Below are positions 26,087 to 34,771 of a DNA stretch of 64,000 bases, piece by piece; the first letter of the stretch is position 1; the number at the start of each line of letters is the position of its first letter. The notes under the pieces are model-generated. The model had not been told where the DNA came from. It saw only the letters and a list, made by a program, of their open reading frames with translations, and made no database searches. A program made the position numbers and the translations under genes. Source of the DNA: Streptomyces pactum (GTDB taxonomy: Bacteria > Actinomycetota > Actinomycetes > Streptomycetales > Streptomycetaceae); assembly GCF_016031615.1 (NCBI RefSeq), contig NZ_JACYXC010000001.1, positions 3,224,001 to 3,288,000 of the forward strand. Direction: 5' to 3'.

Positions 26087-27091
26087 ATGAGCGACATAAC
26101 CACAGACCCCGGCAGTCCACCGCTGCCGGACAGCCCGGCCCCACAGACCAGGAAGGCCAAGAGCACCGGCCGCGTCGGTGACAAGGTCTTCGTCGGCCTC
26201 TCCCGGGGCGCGGGCATCGCCCTCCTGCTGATCATGCTGGCGATCGCCGCCTTCCTCGCGGTCCGCGCCAGCAACGCCCTCTCCGCCAACGAGGGCAACT
26301 TCTTCACCTCCTTCGAGTTCGACCTGCACAGCGACCCGCCGTACTTCGGCATCGCGGTGCTGGCCTTCGGCACCATCGTCAGCTCGCTGATCGCCATGGT
26401 CATCGCGGTGCCGATCGCGGTCGCCATCGCGCTCTTCATCACGCACTACGCCCCGCGCCGGCTCTCCGGCCCCATCGGCTACGTGATCGACCTGCTCGCG
26501 GCCATCCCCAGCATCGTCTACGGCCTGTGGGGCGCGCTCTTCCTCGTCCCGCACCTCGAAGGCCTCTACAAGTGGCTCGACGACTACTTCGGCTGGACGA
26601 AAATCTTCGAGTACCACGACGGCGCCGCCCGGTCGCTGTTCACCGTCGGCATCCTGCTGGCCATCATGATCCTGCCGATCATCACCAGCGTCAGTCGTGA
26701 GGTCTTCCGCCAGGTCCCGGCCATGCACGAGGAGGCGGCCCTCGCCCTCGGCGCCACTCGCTGGGAGGTCATCCGCATGTCGGTGCTGCCGTTCGGGCGC
26801 TCCGGCGTGATCAGCGCCTCGATGCTGGGCCTGGGCCGGGCGCTCGGCGAGACGATGGCCGTGGCCACCGTCCTCTCCACCAGCTGGGACATCGCCCCCA
26901 GCCTGCTCGACGCGGGCGGCGGCACCTTCGCCCAGAACATCGCCAGCAGCTTCGGCGAGGCGTCCGGCGAGATGGGCAAGGACGTGCTGATCGCCACCGG
27001 TCTGGTGCTCTTCGTCATCACCCTGATCGTCAACGGCGCGGCCCGCCTGGTCATCGCCCGCAACAAGGAGTTCTCGGGGGCCAACGGATGA
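26087..27091 (+). CDS. pstC: Phosphate ABC transporter permease PstC
   Basis: 334 residues with six predicted membrane segments and the ABC permease EAA-type loop (HEEAALALGATRWEVIRMSVLPFGRSGVISA), which contacts PstB. The N-terminus is a Pro/Thr-rich cytoplasmic stretch. Start ATG 26087 with a GGAG-type site. The stop overlaps the pstA start (ATGA at 27088-27091), giving translational coupling of the two permease subunits. Confidence 0.96.
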   Translation: MSDITTDPGSPPLPDSPAPQTRKAKSTGRVGDKVFVGLSRGAGIALLLIMLAIAAFLAVRASNALSANEGNFFTSFEFDLHSDPPYFGIAVLAFGTIVSSLIAMVIAVPIAVAIALFITHYAPRRLSGPIGYVIDLLAAIPSIVYGLWGALFLVPHLEGLYKWLDDYFGWTKIFEYHDGAARSLFTVGILLAIMILPIITSVSREVFRQVPAMHEEAALALGATRWEVIRMSVLPFGRSGVISASMLGLGRALGETMAVATVLSTSWDIAPSLLDAGGGTFAQNIASSFGEASGEMGKDVLIATGLVLFVITLIVNGAARLVIARNKEFSGANG

Positions 27092-28167
27092 GCGAGATCC
27101 TGAAGGACCACCCCGCGGCGGCGGAAACCGCGCCGCTGAGCGTCCCGCTCGCCCAGCCCCGGCTGCCCCGCTGGGCCCCCGCCGCGATCGCGCTCGGCTC
27201 CGCGGCCGTGGGCGCCGGCACCGGCCTCGCGGCCGGCCTGGACAGCAAGGTCCAGTGGGGCCTGATCGCGGCCGTGGTGTTCGTCGCCGTCTCCTTCGTC
27301 CTCGCGGCGCGGGTGGAGGGCCGGCGTCAGGCCAAGGACCGGCTGGCCACCAGCCTGGTCTGGGTCGCGTTCCTGCTCGCCGTGGCACCCCTGGTCTCGC
27401 TGCTGTGGGAGACCCTGGAGCGCGGCTCCAAGGTCCTGGACATGGACTTCCTGACCCACTCGATGGGCGGCATGCTCAGCGACGAGCCCGGTGGCGGCGT
27501 GTACCACGCGATCATCGGCACCCTGGAGCAGGTCGGGATCGCCACCCTGATCGCCGCCCCGATCGGCATGCTGACCGCCATCTACCTGGTGGAGTACGGC
27601 CGCGGCGCGCTGGCCAAGGCGGTCACCTTCTTCGTCGACGTCATGACCGGCATCCCCTCGATCGTCGCCGGTCTGTTCGTCCTCAGCTTCTGGATCCTGC
27701 TGCTGGACAACGGCTACTCCGGCTTCGCGGGCGCGATGGCGCTGGCCATCCTGATGATGCCGGTGGTCGTCCGGTCCACCGAGGAGATGCTCAAGCTGGT
27801 CCCGAACGAGCTGCGCGAGGCGTCCCTGGCGCTGGGCGTGCCCAAGTGGCGCACGATCATCAAGGTGGTGCTCCCCACGGCCATCGGCGGCATCACCACC
27901 GGTGTGATGCTGGCCGTCGCCCGGATCGCCGGTGAGACCGCGCCGATCGTCCTGCTGGTCTTCGGCAACCCCCTGATCAACACCAACCCCTTCGAGGGCG
28001 AGCAGTCCTCGCTGCCGTACTACGTGTTCGAGCAGTGGAAGGTGGGCGAGGACGCGGCGTACGACCGCGCCTGGGCGGCGGCGCTCGTCCTGATCGCCTT
28101 CGTGATGATCCTCAACCTGGTGGCCCGCGGCATCGCCCGCTGGAAGGCCCCGAAGACCGGCCGCTAA
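27088..28167 (+). CDS. pstA: Phosphate ABC transporter permease PstA
   Basis: 359 residues. The family core begins near residue 85; before it lie about 80 residues with two extra hydrophobic stretches (WAPAAIALGSAAVGAGTGLAAG, WGLIAAVVFVAVSFVLAARV), a common actinobacterial extension. The EAA loop is ELREASLALGVPKWRTIIKVVLPTAIGGI. It pairs with PstC in the membrane. It is followed by a strong hairpin before pstB. Confidence 0.96.
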   Translation: MSEILKDHPAAAETAPLSVPLAQPRLPRWAPAAIALGSAAVGAGTGLAAGLDSKVQWGLIAAVVFVAVSFVLAARVEGRRQAKDRLATSLVWVAFLLAVAPLVSLLWETLERGSKVLDMDFLTHSMGGMLSDEPGGGVYHAIIGTLEQVGIATLIAAPIGMLTAIYLVEYGRGALAKAVTFFVDVMTGIPSIVAGLFVLSFWILLLDNGYSGFAGAMALAILMMPVVVRSTEEMLKLVPNELREASLALGVPKWRTIIKVVLPTAIGGITTGVMLAVARIAGETAPIVLLVFGNPLINTNPFEGEQSSLPYYVFEQWKVGEDAAYDRAWAAALVLIAFVMILNLVARGIARWKAPKTGR

Positions 28168-28178
28168 GCCTGATGTCC

Positions 28179-28201
28179 GCGGCCCCACGGCGTGGGGCCG
28201 C
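28179..28201 (+). terminator. Perfect hairpin between pstA and pstB
   Basis: The 10-base arms GCGGCCCCAC and GTGGGGCCGC enclose a 3-base loop (GGC). No T-run follows, and the pstB ribosome site begins about 15 bases later. It may act as a partial terminator or as an mRNA-stabilising processing site that sets subunit ratios. Confidence 0.7.
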
Positions 28202-28225
28202 ATCCGAAGAAGAGAAGTGATTTCC

Positions 28226-29002
28226 ATGGCCAAGCGCATCGACGTCAGCGGCCTCACCGCGTACTACGGCAACCACAAGGCCATCGAGGACATCTCGATG
28301 ACCGTCGAGCCCCGCTCCGTGACGGCCTTCATCGGCCCGTCCGGCTGCGGCAAGTCCACCTTCCTGCGCACCCTCAACCGGATGCACGAGGTCACCCCGG
28401 GCGGCCGGGTCGAGGGCAAGGTGATGCTGGACGACGAGGACCTGTACGGCACCGGGGTGGACCCGGTCTCCGTGCGCCGCACGGTCGGCATGGTCTTCCA
28501 GCGTCCGAACCCCTTCCCGACCATGTCGATCTTCGACAACGTCGCGGCCGGCCTCCGCCTCAACGGCTCGTACAAGAAGAGCGAGCTGAGCGACGTGGTG
28601 GAGAAGTCGCTCAAGGGCGCCAACCTCTGGAACGAGGTCAAGGACCGGCTCAACAAGCCGGGCGCCGGCCTCTCCGGCGGTCAGCAGCAGCGGCTGTGCA
28701 TCGCCCGCGCCATCGCGGTCGAGCCGCAGGTGCTGCTGATGGACGAGCCCTGCTCGGCGCTGGACCCGATCTCCACGCTCGCCATCGAGGACCTGATCGG
28801 TGAGCTGAAGGAGCGCTTCACGATCGTCATCGTGACGCACAACATGCAGCAGGCGGCCCGCGTCTCGGACCGCACCGCCTTCTTCAACCTGGCGGGCGTC
28901 GGACAGCCGGGCAAGCTGATCGAGATCGACGAGACCGAGCGGATCTTCTCCAACCCGTCCGTCCAGGCCACCGAGGACTACATCTCGGGCCGGTTCGGCT
29001 GA
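28226..29002 (+). CDS. pstB: Phosphate ABC transporter ATPase PstB
   Basis: 258 residues from ATG 28226, a common length for PstB; GTG 28217 is a less likely start. All ATPase motifs are present: Walker A GPSGCGKST, Q-loop FQRPNPFP, signature LSGGQQQR, Walker B VLLMDEPCSALDP, and the switch His in VTHNM. It powers PstCA. It is separated from pstA by a hairpin and ends the operon; phoU is not linked. Confidence 0.97.
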   Translation: MAKRIDVSGLTAYYGNHKAIEDISMTVEPRSVTAFIGPSGCGKSTFLRTLNRMHEVTPGGRVEGKVMLDDEDLYGTGVDPVSVRRTVGMVFQRPNPFPTMSIFDNVAAGLRLNGSYKKSELSDVVEKSLKGANLWNEVKDRLNKPGAGLSGGQQQRLCIARAIAVEPQVLLMDEPCSALDPISTLAIEDLIGELKERFTIVIVTHNMQQAARVSDRTAFFNLAGVGQPGKLIEIDETERIFSNPSVQATEDYISGRFG

Positions 29003-29240
29003 CGGGCCGACTCGGCTGACGGACCCGTCCGGCCCGGCCGGTCGGCCGAACCGGTCGGCCGGCCGCGGACCGGCCGCGGGGGCCGGTGGCGGTCCGGCCA
29101 CCGGTCCCGATGCGGCCGACCGGCCGCGGGCGGCCGACGGGCTCCGGACCGGCCGACCGGTCACCCCCGGCCGCGGGCTCCCGGCGGCCTTACACAGAAC
29201 GTCCTGCGGTGCTGCATGGCGGTGCCACCGCATGGCGAAA

Positions 29241-29273
29241 GGGCCCGCCCCCGGTTCTCCCGGGGGCGGGCCC
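29241..29273. terminator. Bidirectional hairpin terminator between pstB and pit
   Basis: The 14-base arms (29241-29254 and 29260-29273; left arm GGGCCCGCCCCCGG) enclose a TTCTC loop between the convergent pst operon and pit gene. There is no T-run, but the stem is very stable. Confidence 0.8.
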
Positions 29274-29305
29274 GTCCGTTCGCGCTGCCCCTCAGGGGCC
29301 GGCCG

Positions 29306-30304
29306 TCAGCCGAAGATGAGCCGGACCACGCCGTAACTCATCGCGGCCACGACCGCCGCGGCCGGCATGGTGATGAACCAGCCCATGATGATGTTCTTCG
29401 CGACGCCCCAGCGCACCGCGTTGACCCGCTTGGTGGCCCCCACGCCCATGATCGCCGAGGTGATGACGTGCGTGGTGGAGATCGGCGCGTGGAACATGAA
29501 GGACGCGGTGTACATGACCGAGGCCGCGGTGGTCTCCGCGGCGAAGCCCTGCGGCGGGTCCAGCTCGATGATCCGGCGGCCGAGGGTCCGCATGATCCGC
29601 CAGCCGCCCGCGTAGGTGCCCAGCGACAGCATCAGCGCACAGGCGATCTTGACCCACACCGGGATCGGGTCGCCGGCGTCCTCCACGTCGGCGATGACCA
29701 GGGCCATCACCACGATGCCCATGGTCTTCTGGGCGTCCTGGAGACCGTGGCCGAGCGCCATGCCGGCGGCCGAGACCGTCTGCGCGATACGGAAGCCGCG
29801 CTTGGCCTTGTGCGGGTTGGTCCGCCGGAACAGCCACATGATCACGACCATCACGAGATAGCCGAGGATCAGGCCGACGAAGGGCGAGACGAACATCGGG
29901 ATGACGACCTTCTCGACCACCCCGGACCAGATCACGTCGATGCCGCCGGCCAGCGCCGCGCCCACCATGCCGCCGAAGAGGGCGTGCGAGGACGAGGACG
30001 GCAGGCCGAAGTACCAGGTGATCAGGTTCCAGACGATCGCGCCCACCAGGGCGGCGAAGAGGATGCCCATCCCCTTGTCGCCCGAGGGCGTCTCGATCAG
30101 CCCCTCGCTGACGGTCTTGGCGACCCCGCTGCCGAGGAAGGCGCCGGCGAGGTTCATCACCGCCGCCATCGCGAGCGCCGCCCGGGGGGTCAGGGCCCGG
30201 GTGGAGACCGAGGTCGCGATGGCGTTGGCGGAGTCGTGGAAGCCGTTGGTATAGGTGAAGAAGAGCGCGACCCCGATGGTCACGACGAGCGCGAAGGTGT
30301 CCAC
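29306..30304 (-). CDS. pit: PiT-family low-affinity inorganic phosphate transporter
   Basis: 332 residues with about nine membrane segments. The family signatures are seen: TNGFHDSANAIATSVSTRALTPRAAL near the N-terminus and PISTTHVITSAIMGVGATKRVNAVRWGVAKNI near the C-terminus. It imports metal-phosphate driven by a cation gradient. It follows the DUF47 gene after only six bases, so the two form an operon, the usual partnership in actinobacteria. Convergent with pstSCAB. Confidence 0.95.
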   Translation of the reverse strand: MDTFALVVTIGVALFFTYTNGFHDSANAIATSVSTRALTPRAALAMAAVMNLAGAFLGSGVAKTVSEGLIETPSGDKGMGILFAALVGAIVWNLITWYFGLPSSSSHALFGGMVGAALAGGIDVIWSGVVEKVVIPMFVSPFVGLILGYLVMVVIMWLFRRTNPHKAKRGFRIAQTVSAAGMALGHGLQDAQKTMGIVVMALVIADVEDAGDPIPVWVKIACALMLSLGTYAGGWRIMRTLGRRIIELDPPQGFAAETTAASVMYTASFMFHAPISTTHVITSAIMGVGATKRVNAVRWGVAKNIIMGWFITMPAAAVVAAMSYGVVRLIFG

Positions 30305-30310
30305 CGGAGG

Positions 30311-30931
30311 TCAGGACTCCTTGACCGCGATGGTCTCGACGGTGTTGGCCACGTGCTCGAAGGCGTCGGCGGCCTCCTCCAGCACATCCACGATCTGCTT
30401 GAGCTTGAGCACCTCGATGGCGTCGTACTTGCCGTTGAACAGGTGCGCCAGCAGCTTGCGGTGGATCTGGTCCGCCTGGTTCTCCAGACGGTTCACCTCG
30501 ATCCAGTACTCCGTGAGGTTCGTCATGGTGCGCAGGTTCGGCATGGCCTCGGCGGTCAGCTCGGCCGCCCGAGCCAGCACCTCGATCTGCTGTTCGACGC
30601 CCTTGGGAAGCTCCTCGACCTGGTAGAGGACGACCAGATCGACGGCCTCCTCCATGAAGTCCATGATGTCGTCGAGCGAGGACGCGAGGGAGTAGATGTC
30701 CTCGCGGTCGAACGGCGTGATGAAAGAGGAGTTCAGCTGGTGGAAGATCGCGTGCGTCGCGTCATCGCCCGCGTGCTCCGCGGCCCGCATCCGTTCGGCA
30801 ATCTCGGCCCGAGCGGAGGAGTCCGCCCCGAGCAGTTCCATGAGGAGTTTCGAGCCCGTGACGATGTTGTCCGCGGAGGCGGCGAACATGTCGTAGAAGC
30901 TCGTCTCCCTGGGGGTCAGACGAAAGCGCAC
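30311..30931 (-). CDS. DUF47/PhoU-like partner of the phosphate transporter
   Basis: 206 residues, all-helical, matching the TIGR00153/DUF47 family: FYDMFAASADNIVTGSKLLMELL, the acidic DREDIYSLASSLDDIMDFMEEAVDL metal-site helix, and KYDAIEVLKLKQIVDVLEEAADAFEHVANTVE at the end. Such proteins regulate the adjacent Pit transporter. The EDIxxLxxxxDDxxD pattern is the usual metal-binding motif. Start ATG 30931. Confidence 0.93.
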   Translation of the reverse strand: MRFRLTPRETSFYDMFAASADNIVTGSKLLMELLGADSSARAEIAERMRAAEHAGDDATHAIFHQLNSSFITPFDREDIYSLASSLDDIMDFMEEAVDLVVLYQVEELPKGVEQQIEVLARAAELTAEAMPNLRTMTNLTEYWIEVNRLENQADQIHRKLLAHLFNGKYDAIEVLKLKQIVDVLEEAADAFEHVANTVETIAVKES

Positions 30932-31077
30932 TGGGGATCCTCGGGGTACAGCGGATTCGGTCTCGTTGATGCTAGGCGCATCATCCGGCCACGGCTAACC
31001 GGCATTCACCCAGTGTCGCCCATCGGGCATCGTGCTCTGCACCGGGTCCGGACTCAGTCGGACAAATGGGGTACCGT

Positions 31078-31094
31078 ATACCCGCAGGGGGTAT
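31078..31094 (+). promoter_or_regulatory. CsoR operator
   Basis: The inverted repeat ATACCC (31078-31083) and GGGTAT (31089-31094) with a 5-base centre matches the known CsoR half-site. It lies 31 bases upstream of the csoR ATG, where binding would block transcription. Confidence 0.82.
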
Positions 31095-31124
31095 CCGGGG
31101 GACAGGACAGAACGAGAGGACGCC

Positions 31125-31508
31125 ATGACCACCACGGCAGCCGACACCAGCGCCGCCGACGGCGACCAGCCGACCGACGCATGCGCCGCCCAGCCCCACG
31201 GGCCGCACGGCTACGCCAAGCAGAAGGACCAGCACCTCAAGCGCCTCCGCCGCATCGAAGGGCAGATCAGGGGCTTGCAGCGGATGGTGGACGAGGATGT
31301 CTACTGCATCGACATACTCACCCAGGTGTCGGCGAGCACGAAGGCCCTCCAGTCCTTTGCCCTGCAACTGCTCGAAGAACACCTCCGGCACTGCGTCGCC
31401 AGCGCGGCGGTGCAGAGCGCCAACCAGGACGCGGACGCCGGCGGTGAGGAGATCGAGGCCAAGGTCGCCGAGGCCACCGCGGCCATCGCCCGCCTGCTGA
31501 GGACCTGA
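31125..31508 (+). CDS. csoR: Copper-sensing repressor CsoR
   Basis: 127 residues of the all-helical CsoR/DUF156 family. The Cu(I) ligands C61, H86 and C90 have the canonical spacing (25 and 4), with the RLRRIEGQIRGLQRMV signature helix. Apo-CsoR binds its operator and Cu(I) releases it. The Asp/Ala/Thr-rich N-terminus is usual in Streptomyces. The operator just upstream indicates autoregulation; no copper ATPase or chaperone is adjacent, so those targets lie elsewhere. Confidence 0.93.
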   Translation: MTTTAADTSAADGDQPTDACAAQPHGPHGYAKQKDQHLKRLRRIEGQIRGLQRMVDEDVYCIDILTQVSASTKALQSFALQLLEEHLRHCVASAAVQSANQDADAGGEEIEAKVAEATAAIARLLRT

Positions 31509-31525
31509 TCCACCACGGCCGGCCC

Positions 31526-31557
31526 CGGGCGGCCCGGGCCCGCTCCGGCCGCCCGGG
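31526..31557 (+). terminator. Hairpin after csoR
   Basis: The 10-base arms CCGGGCGGCC (31526-31535) and GGCCGCCCGG (31548-31557) enclose a 12-base loop and start 18 bases after the stop. No T-run. Confidence 0.55.
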
Positions 31558-32779
31558 CGCGACCCGCCGCCGGCGGCGTCCACCCTGGTCACCGGCGGGC
31601 CCGACGCCCCCGCGACCTGCGGCGACCGGTCCCCGTGGCGGCCGGCGTCGGGGCGGCGGCCGGCGTCACCCGGGCCGGGCGAGCACCGGCGGCGCGCCGG
31701 GCGAGGTGACGGACGCCGCGGGGCGTGGCGGTCCCGGCGGGTGCCGCGAGGTGCGGCGGGTACCGGCGGGTGCCAAGGGACGCGGTGGGCACCACGGGGC
31801 GCGGTGGGTGCCGGCGGGTCGAACGCACCCGGGCCGGGACGCGGGCGGCACCGGCCCCTGCCGGACCCGCGCCCGCTGTACGACCGCTGCCTGCGGCGCC
31901 CCCGCCGGCGAACTCCGCCGCGTCACGCCCGGTACCGCGGCCGGGAGCGACGGCCGACCCGGCGGACGGCCCCGCCGACCAGGAGAAGCCGGAAGGCCTC
32001 CCGACCAGGGAGGCGGGAAATGCCTCCGCTTCGACCCCCTATCTCCCGTTATCCAGGGAGAGGTCTCCCCGCACACAACGTCTCGAATTCGACGGTCCGC
32101 AGCGGCCCGGGCGCGTCCACGCGGGCCTCGCCGCGACGCGCGATTTCGGCCGAAACTCATTCCTCTCCCGGGCAACCTCGGCGAGCGGCGGAGAGTCTTC
32201 CGGGCGCACGGCGGGTACCGAGGACGGGCCAGCACCTCGCCCGCCACCGGCGGGCGGGCACCCGGGCCGGCACGGCCGCCGGGACCGGCCCTCGCGGTGA
32301 GACGCCCTGCGGCGAGGGGCCTCGCGGTGAGGTCAGCACGGCCGGTGGCGGTCCCCGGCAGCGGTGGCCGGTGAGGCGCGGCGGCGGAGCGGGGCGGCGG
32401 CGGGTCGATGCGACCCGCAGTGCGGCGCGGCGCGCCTGGCAGCACCGCGACGGCACGGTGCCGGTCCGCCCGCAGGCACCGCAGACCCCGCCCGTCCACC
32501 TGCCGGACACCCATCGCACGATCACCGGGCAGCGCCCAGAAGTGCCGCGAGGCGGCGAGCCCCGGCATCGGACCGCCGCGCGCGGCCCGTCACCCCGACC
32601 GCGTCACCCCGACCGCGTCGGCGCACCGGCCTCGGGCGGGCGCGAGCCCCGGACGCGATCCCCGGGCGGGCGCGGTCCCCTGTCGACGCGGTCCCCGGGC
32701 GCGGGCGACCCACCGGGCGCACCCCGGAGTCCGGCGGTCGCCCGGCCGCCGTCCGGAAGTCCGCCGGCCGGCCCGGGCG
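31558..32779. other. Long intergenic region with a lower-GC island
   Basis: Over 1.2 kb without a supported gene. Most of it is extremely GC-rich with GGCGGGTGCC-like repeats (31735-31830). About 32010-32170 is clearly lower in GC and carries an inverted repeat GGGAGA/TCTCCC near 32058-32071. No open frame in it resembles a protein family. Confidence 0.5.
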
Positions 32780-32962
32780 TCAGCCCGCCGAACGCTCCTG
32801 GCTGCGGTTGGCCCGGTCGGCCAGGACGCCGAGGACCTCGTCGATCCGGTCCGGGCTGAGCCGGTCCTCCGCCGCGCTCGACGCGGCGATCATCAAATCC
32901 CCGTAGAGGTCGATCTCGACCAGGGCCACCGGGTCCGGGCCCGAAAGGCCACGACGCGCCAT
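32780..32962 (-). CDS. Small conserved hypothetical protein
   Basis: 60 residues from ATG 32962 (MARRGLSGPDPVALVEIDLYGDLMIAASSAAEDRLSPDRIDEVLGVL, then RSQERSAG). The balanced amino-acid composition and the acidic helical pattern stand out from the Arg/Pro shadows around it. I recall similar short actinomycete proteins at this position but know of no function. AGGTGAAG lies ahead of the start on the minus strand. Confidence 0.65.
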   Translation of the reverse strand: MARRGLSGPDPVALVEIDLYGDLMIAASSAAEDRLSPDRIDEVLGVLADRANRSQERSAG

Positions 32963-32974
32963 CACGCGCTTCAC

Positions 32975-33509
32975 CTCCCCTTACCAGCACATGCGAGCAC
33001 CCACCAGCGGCTTCCCAGCGTAGGGATCGGTACACACTTCGCGCATGGCACGGACGGACCATTTCGCTGGCCCGCCGGGACCGCGCGCCCGCGCCCCGCG
33101 CGCCCCGTGCACCCGGGACCCGCCGGTCCCGGACACCCCGCGCCGGCCCACCGCGCCGGGCCCGCCCGGCGCCGGGCCCCGCTCCTCTCACTCCCGGCCC
33201 CGCTCCCGCCGTACCGGGCGCCGCGCGCGACCGTGGCGCACCCGCCCCTGGGTCTCCTGACGACGTACCGCACCGCCGACCTCCCCTCGGTCTCGTCCGC
33301 CCCGCCCCGTCCCGCGCCGCCGTCCTGCCCGGACGGGTGCCGGGCCGGCGGACCGGACGTCACTGTCCGACCGGCACCGCGACCGGCCCGGTCACCGGCC
33401 CCGTCGCCGCGGCTGCCCGCGACCACCGTGCCCACCGGCCGCCCGGACGGCCGGCGCCGTCCCCGGCCGGTCCGTCCCAGCTCCCCCGCCGCCACCCGTA
33501 CCCGCCCGC
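32975..33509. other. Intergenic, no gene seen
   Basis: The first ~70 bases are lower in GC and probably hold the promoter of the small minus-strand gene. The rest is C-rich DNA without supported coding. Confidence 0.45.
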
Positions 33510-34430
33510 TCACCCGCGCGGCGCACCGACCGTACCGGTGAAGATGTCCTCGGGGTCGGGCAGCCGGACCGTGACCCGGGCCCCGAAGTCGTACAGCTCG
33601 GTGGTGGAGACGACCTGCTGGCGCACGCCCGAGCCGGTCCACCGCTCGGCCATGGTGAAGCGGTGCCGGACCTTGCGCAGCCGTCCCCGCTCGTCCAGGT
33701 ACGCGTCGAAGGCCACCACGTGCTCGGTGAAGCCGCGGGCCGCCGCCCCCAGCACCTCCCGGGCCGCGGGCGAGGCCGCCCGGGCCGCCCGGCCGATGTC
33801 GGTGACGCCCTGGTAGTGCCGCACCGCGGTCCCGTCCAGCCGCTCCCGGCCCACCAGCCGGACGCCCCGCGCCGCCCGCAGCAGCTCGGCCGCGGTCAGC
33901 GGGTCCGTGGCACCTCCGGTCACCAGGTTGCCGTCCACGGCACCCGCGCTCACCACCCGCACCCACTTGTCGTCCGGCACCCCCGCGCCCCGGTTGCGCA
34001 TGAAGACCGCACCGGCGGCCAGCAGTTCGGTGATCGGCCGGTGCTCCGCCGTGCCCGAGGCGTCCCGGGGCAGCACCAGCCGCAGCCGGCCGCGGCGCCG
34101 GTCGAAGTCGTAGCCGCCCCGGCCGCGGATCGCCACCCGGGTGCCGCCGGTCACCGTCTCCACCGTCGTACGGACCCGTGAACTCCCCGCCCGCACCAGG
34201 GCGTCCGCCGCGCCCCGCACCCGGGGGCCGCCGTCCCCGCCGGAGCCGCGCCCGTCCACCACCACCGTCTCCGGCGTGCAGCCCGTCAGCAGCAGTCCCG
34301 CCGCCAGGCCGCCCGCCAGCACCGCGGACAGTCCGCCGGCCCGCCGCCGGCCGTCCACCGGTACCGGGCGCGGGCTCCCGCGCCACCGGCTCACCCATTC
34401 CCCGTACCCCCTGGCCTCGCTCGGGCTCAC
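33510..34430 (-). CDS. Exported lipoprotein, possible LolA/LppX-like fold
   Basis: 306 residues. A lipoprotein signal is seen: basic N-terminus, hydrophobic GLSAVLAGGLAAGLLLTGC with the lipid Cys in LLTGC. The mature part is rich in beta-strand patterns (VRTTVETVTGGTRVAIRGRGGYDFDRRRGRLRLVLP, VRHYQGVTDIG, LYDFGARVTVRLPDPEDIF) resembling the lipid-binding LppX/LolA type seen in actinobacterial lipoproteins. The ligand is unknown. Divergent from the small ORF at 34498. Confidence 0.75.
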   Translation of the reverse strand: MSPSEARGYGEWVSRWRGSPRPVPVDGRRRAGGLSAVLAGGLAAGLLLTGCTPETVVVDGRGSGGDGGPRVRGAADALVRAGSSRVRTTVETVTGGTRVAIRGRGGYDFDRRRGRLRLVLPRDASGTAEHRPITELLAAGAVFMRNRGAGVPDDKWVRVVSAGAVDGNLVTGGATDPLTAAELLRAARGVRLVGRERLDGTAVRHYQGVTDIGRAARAASPAAREVLGAAARGFTEHVVAFDAYLDERGRLRKVRHRFTMAERWTGSGVRQQVVSTTELYDFGARVTVRLPDPEDIFTGTVGAPRG

Positions 34431-34497
34431 GCCGCTGCCGCGTGAGACTTACCTTTTTCAACGACCGGGCCCCGAGGGCCGTCACGGGCCCGGTAGC

Positions 34498-34713
34498 GTG
34501 GTCCTGTGCTCGGCCCCGGCAACCCGGGCGGCCCCCGCCCGGGAGCCCCAGGACGACCCCCGCCACCGGACCACGACGGTGGAGAAGGGTTCCTTCGCCA
34601 CAGCCCGCTGCACCTGCGGGTGGTACGGCCCGGCCCGGCGGGCGCGCTCCCTGGCCCGCGCGGACGCTCTCGGGCATGCGCACCATTCCGGACACTCCGC
34701 GGAGGAACCGTGA
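34498..34713 (+). CDS. Small Cys-containing conserved protein
   Basis: About 70 residues; the start is uncertain (GTG 34498 or a later codon). The C-terminal two-thirds (TTTVEKGSFATARCTCGWYGPARRARSLARADALGHAHH) looks like a real protein with a CxC/His pattern that could bind metal. A TAGCGT box at 34494-34499 would place the transcript start after GTG 34498, which argues for a later start. No function is known to me. Confidence 0.5.
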   Translation: MVLCSAPATRAAPAREPQDDPRHRTTTVEKGSFATARCTCGWYGPARRARSLARADALGHAHHSGHSAEEP

Positions 34714-34771
34714 ACCCCCGTTCGCCCTCTGCCTGATGGGGGAAGCAGAGCCGAGACGAACGGAGGTCGCC

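Noticed and set aside
30932..31077. PHO box upstream of DUF47-pit
   Set aside because: A GCATTCACCC-like string exists, but there is no second 11-base repeat in phase.
31666..32859. Long open frames on both strands
   Set aside because: Dominated by Arg, Pro, Ala and Gly with no domain, and they overlap one another in several frames; typical of high-GC non-coding DNA.
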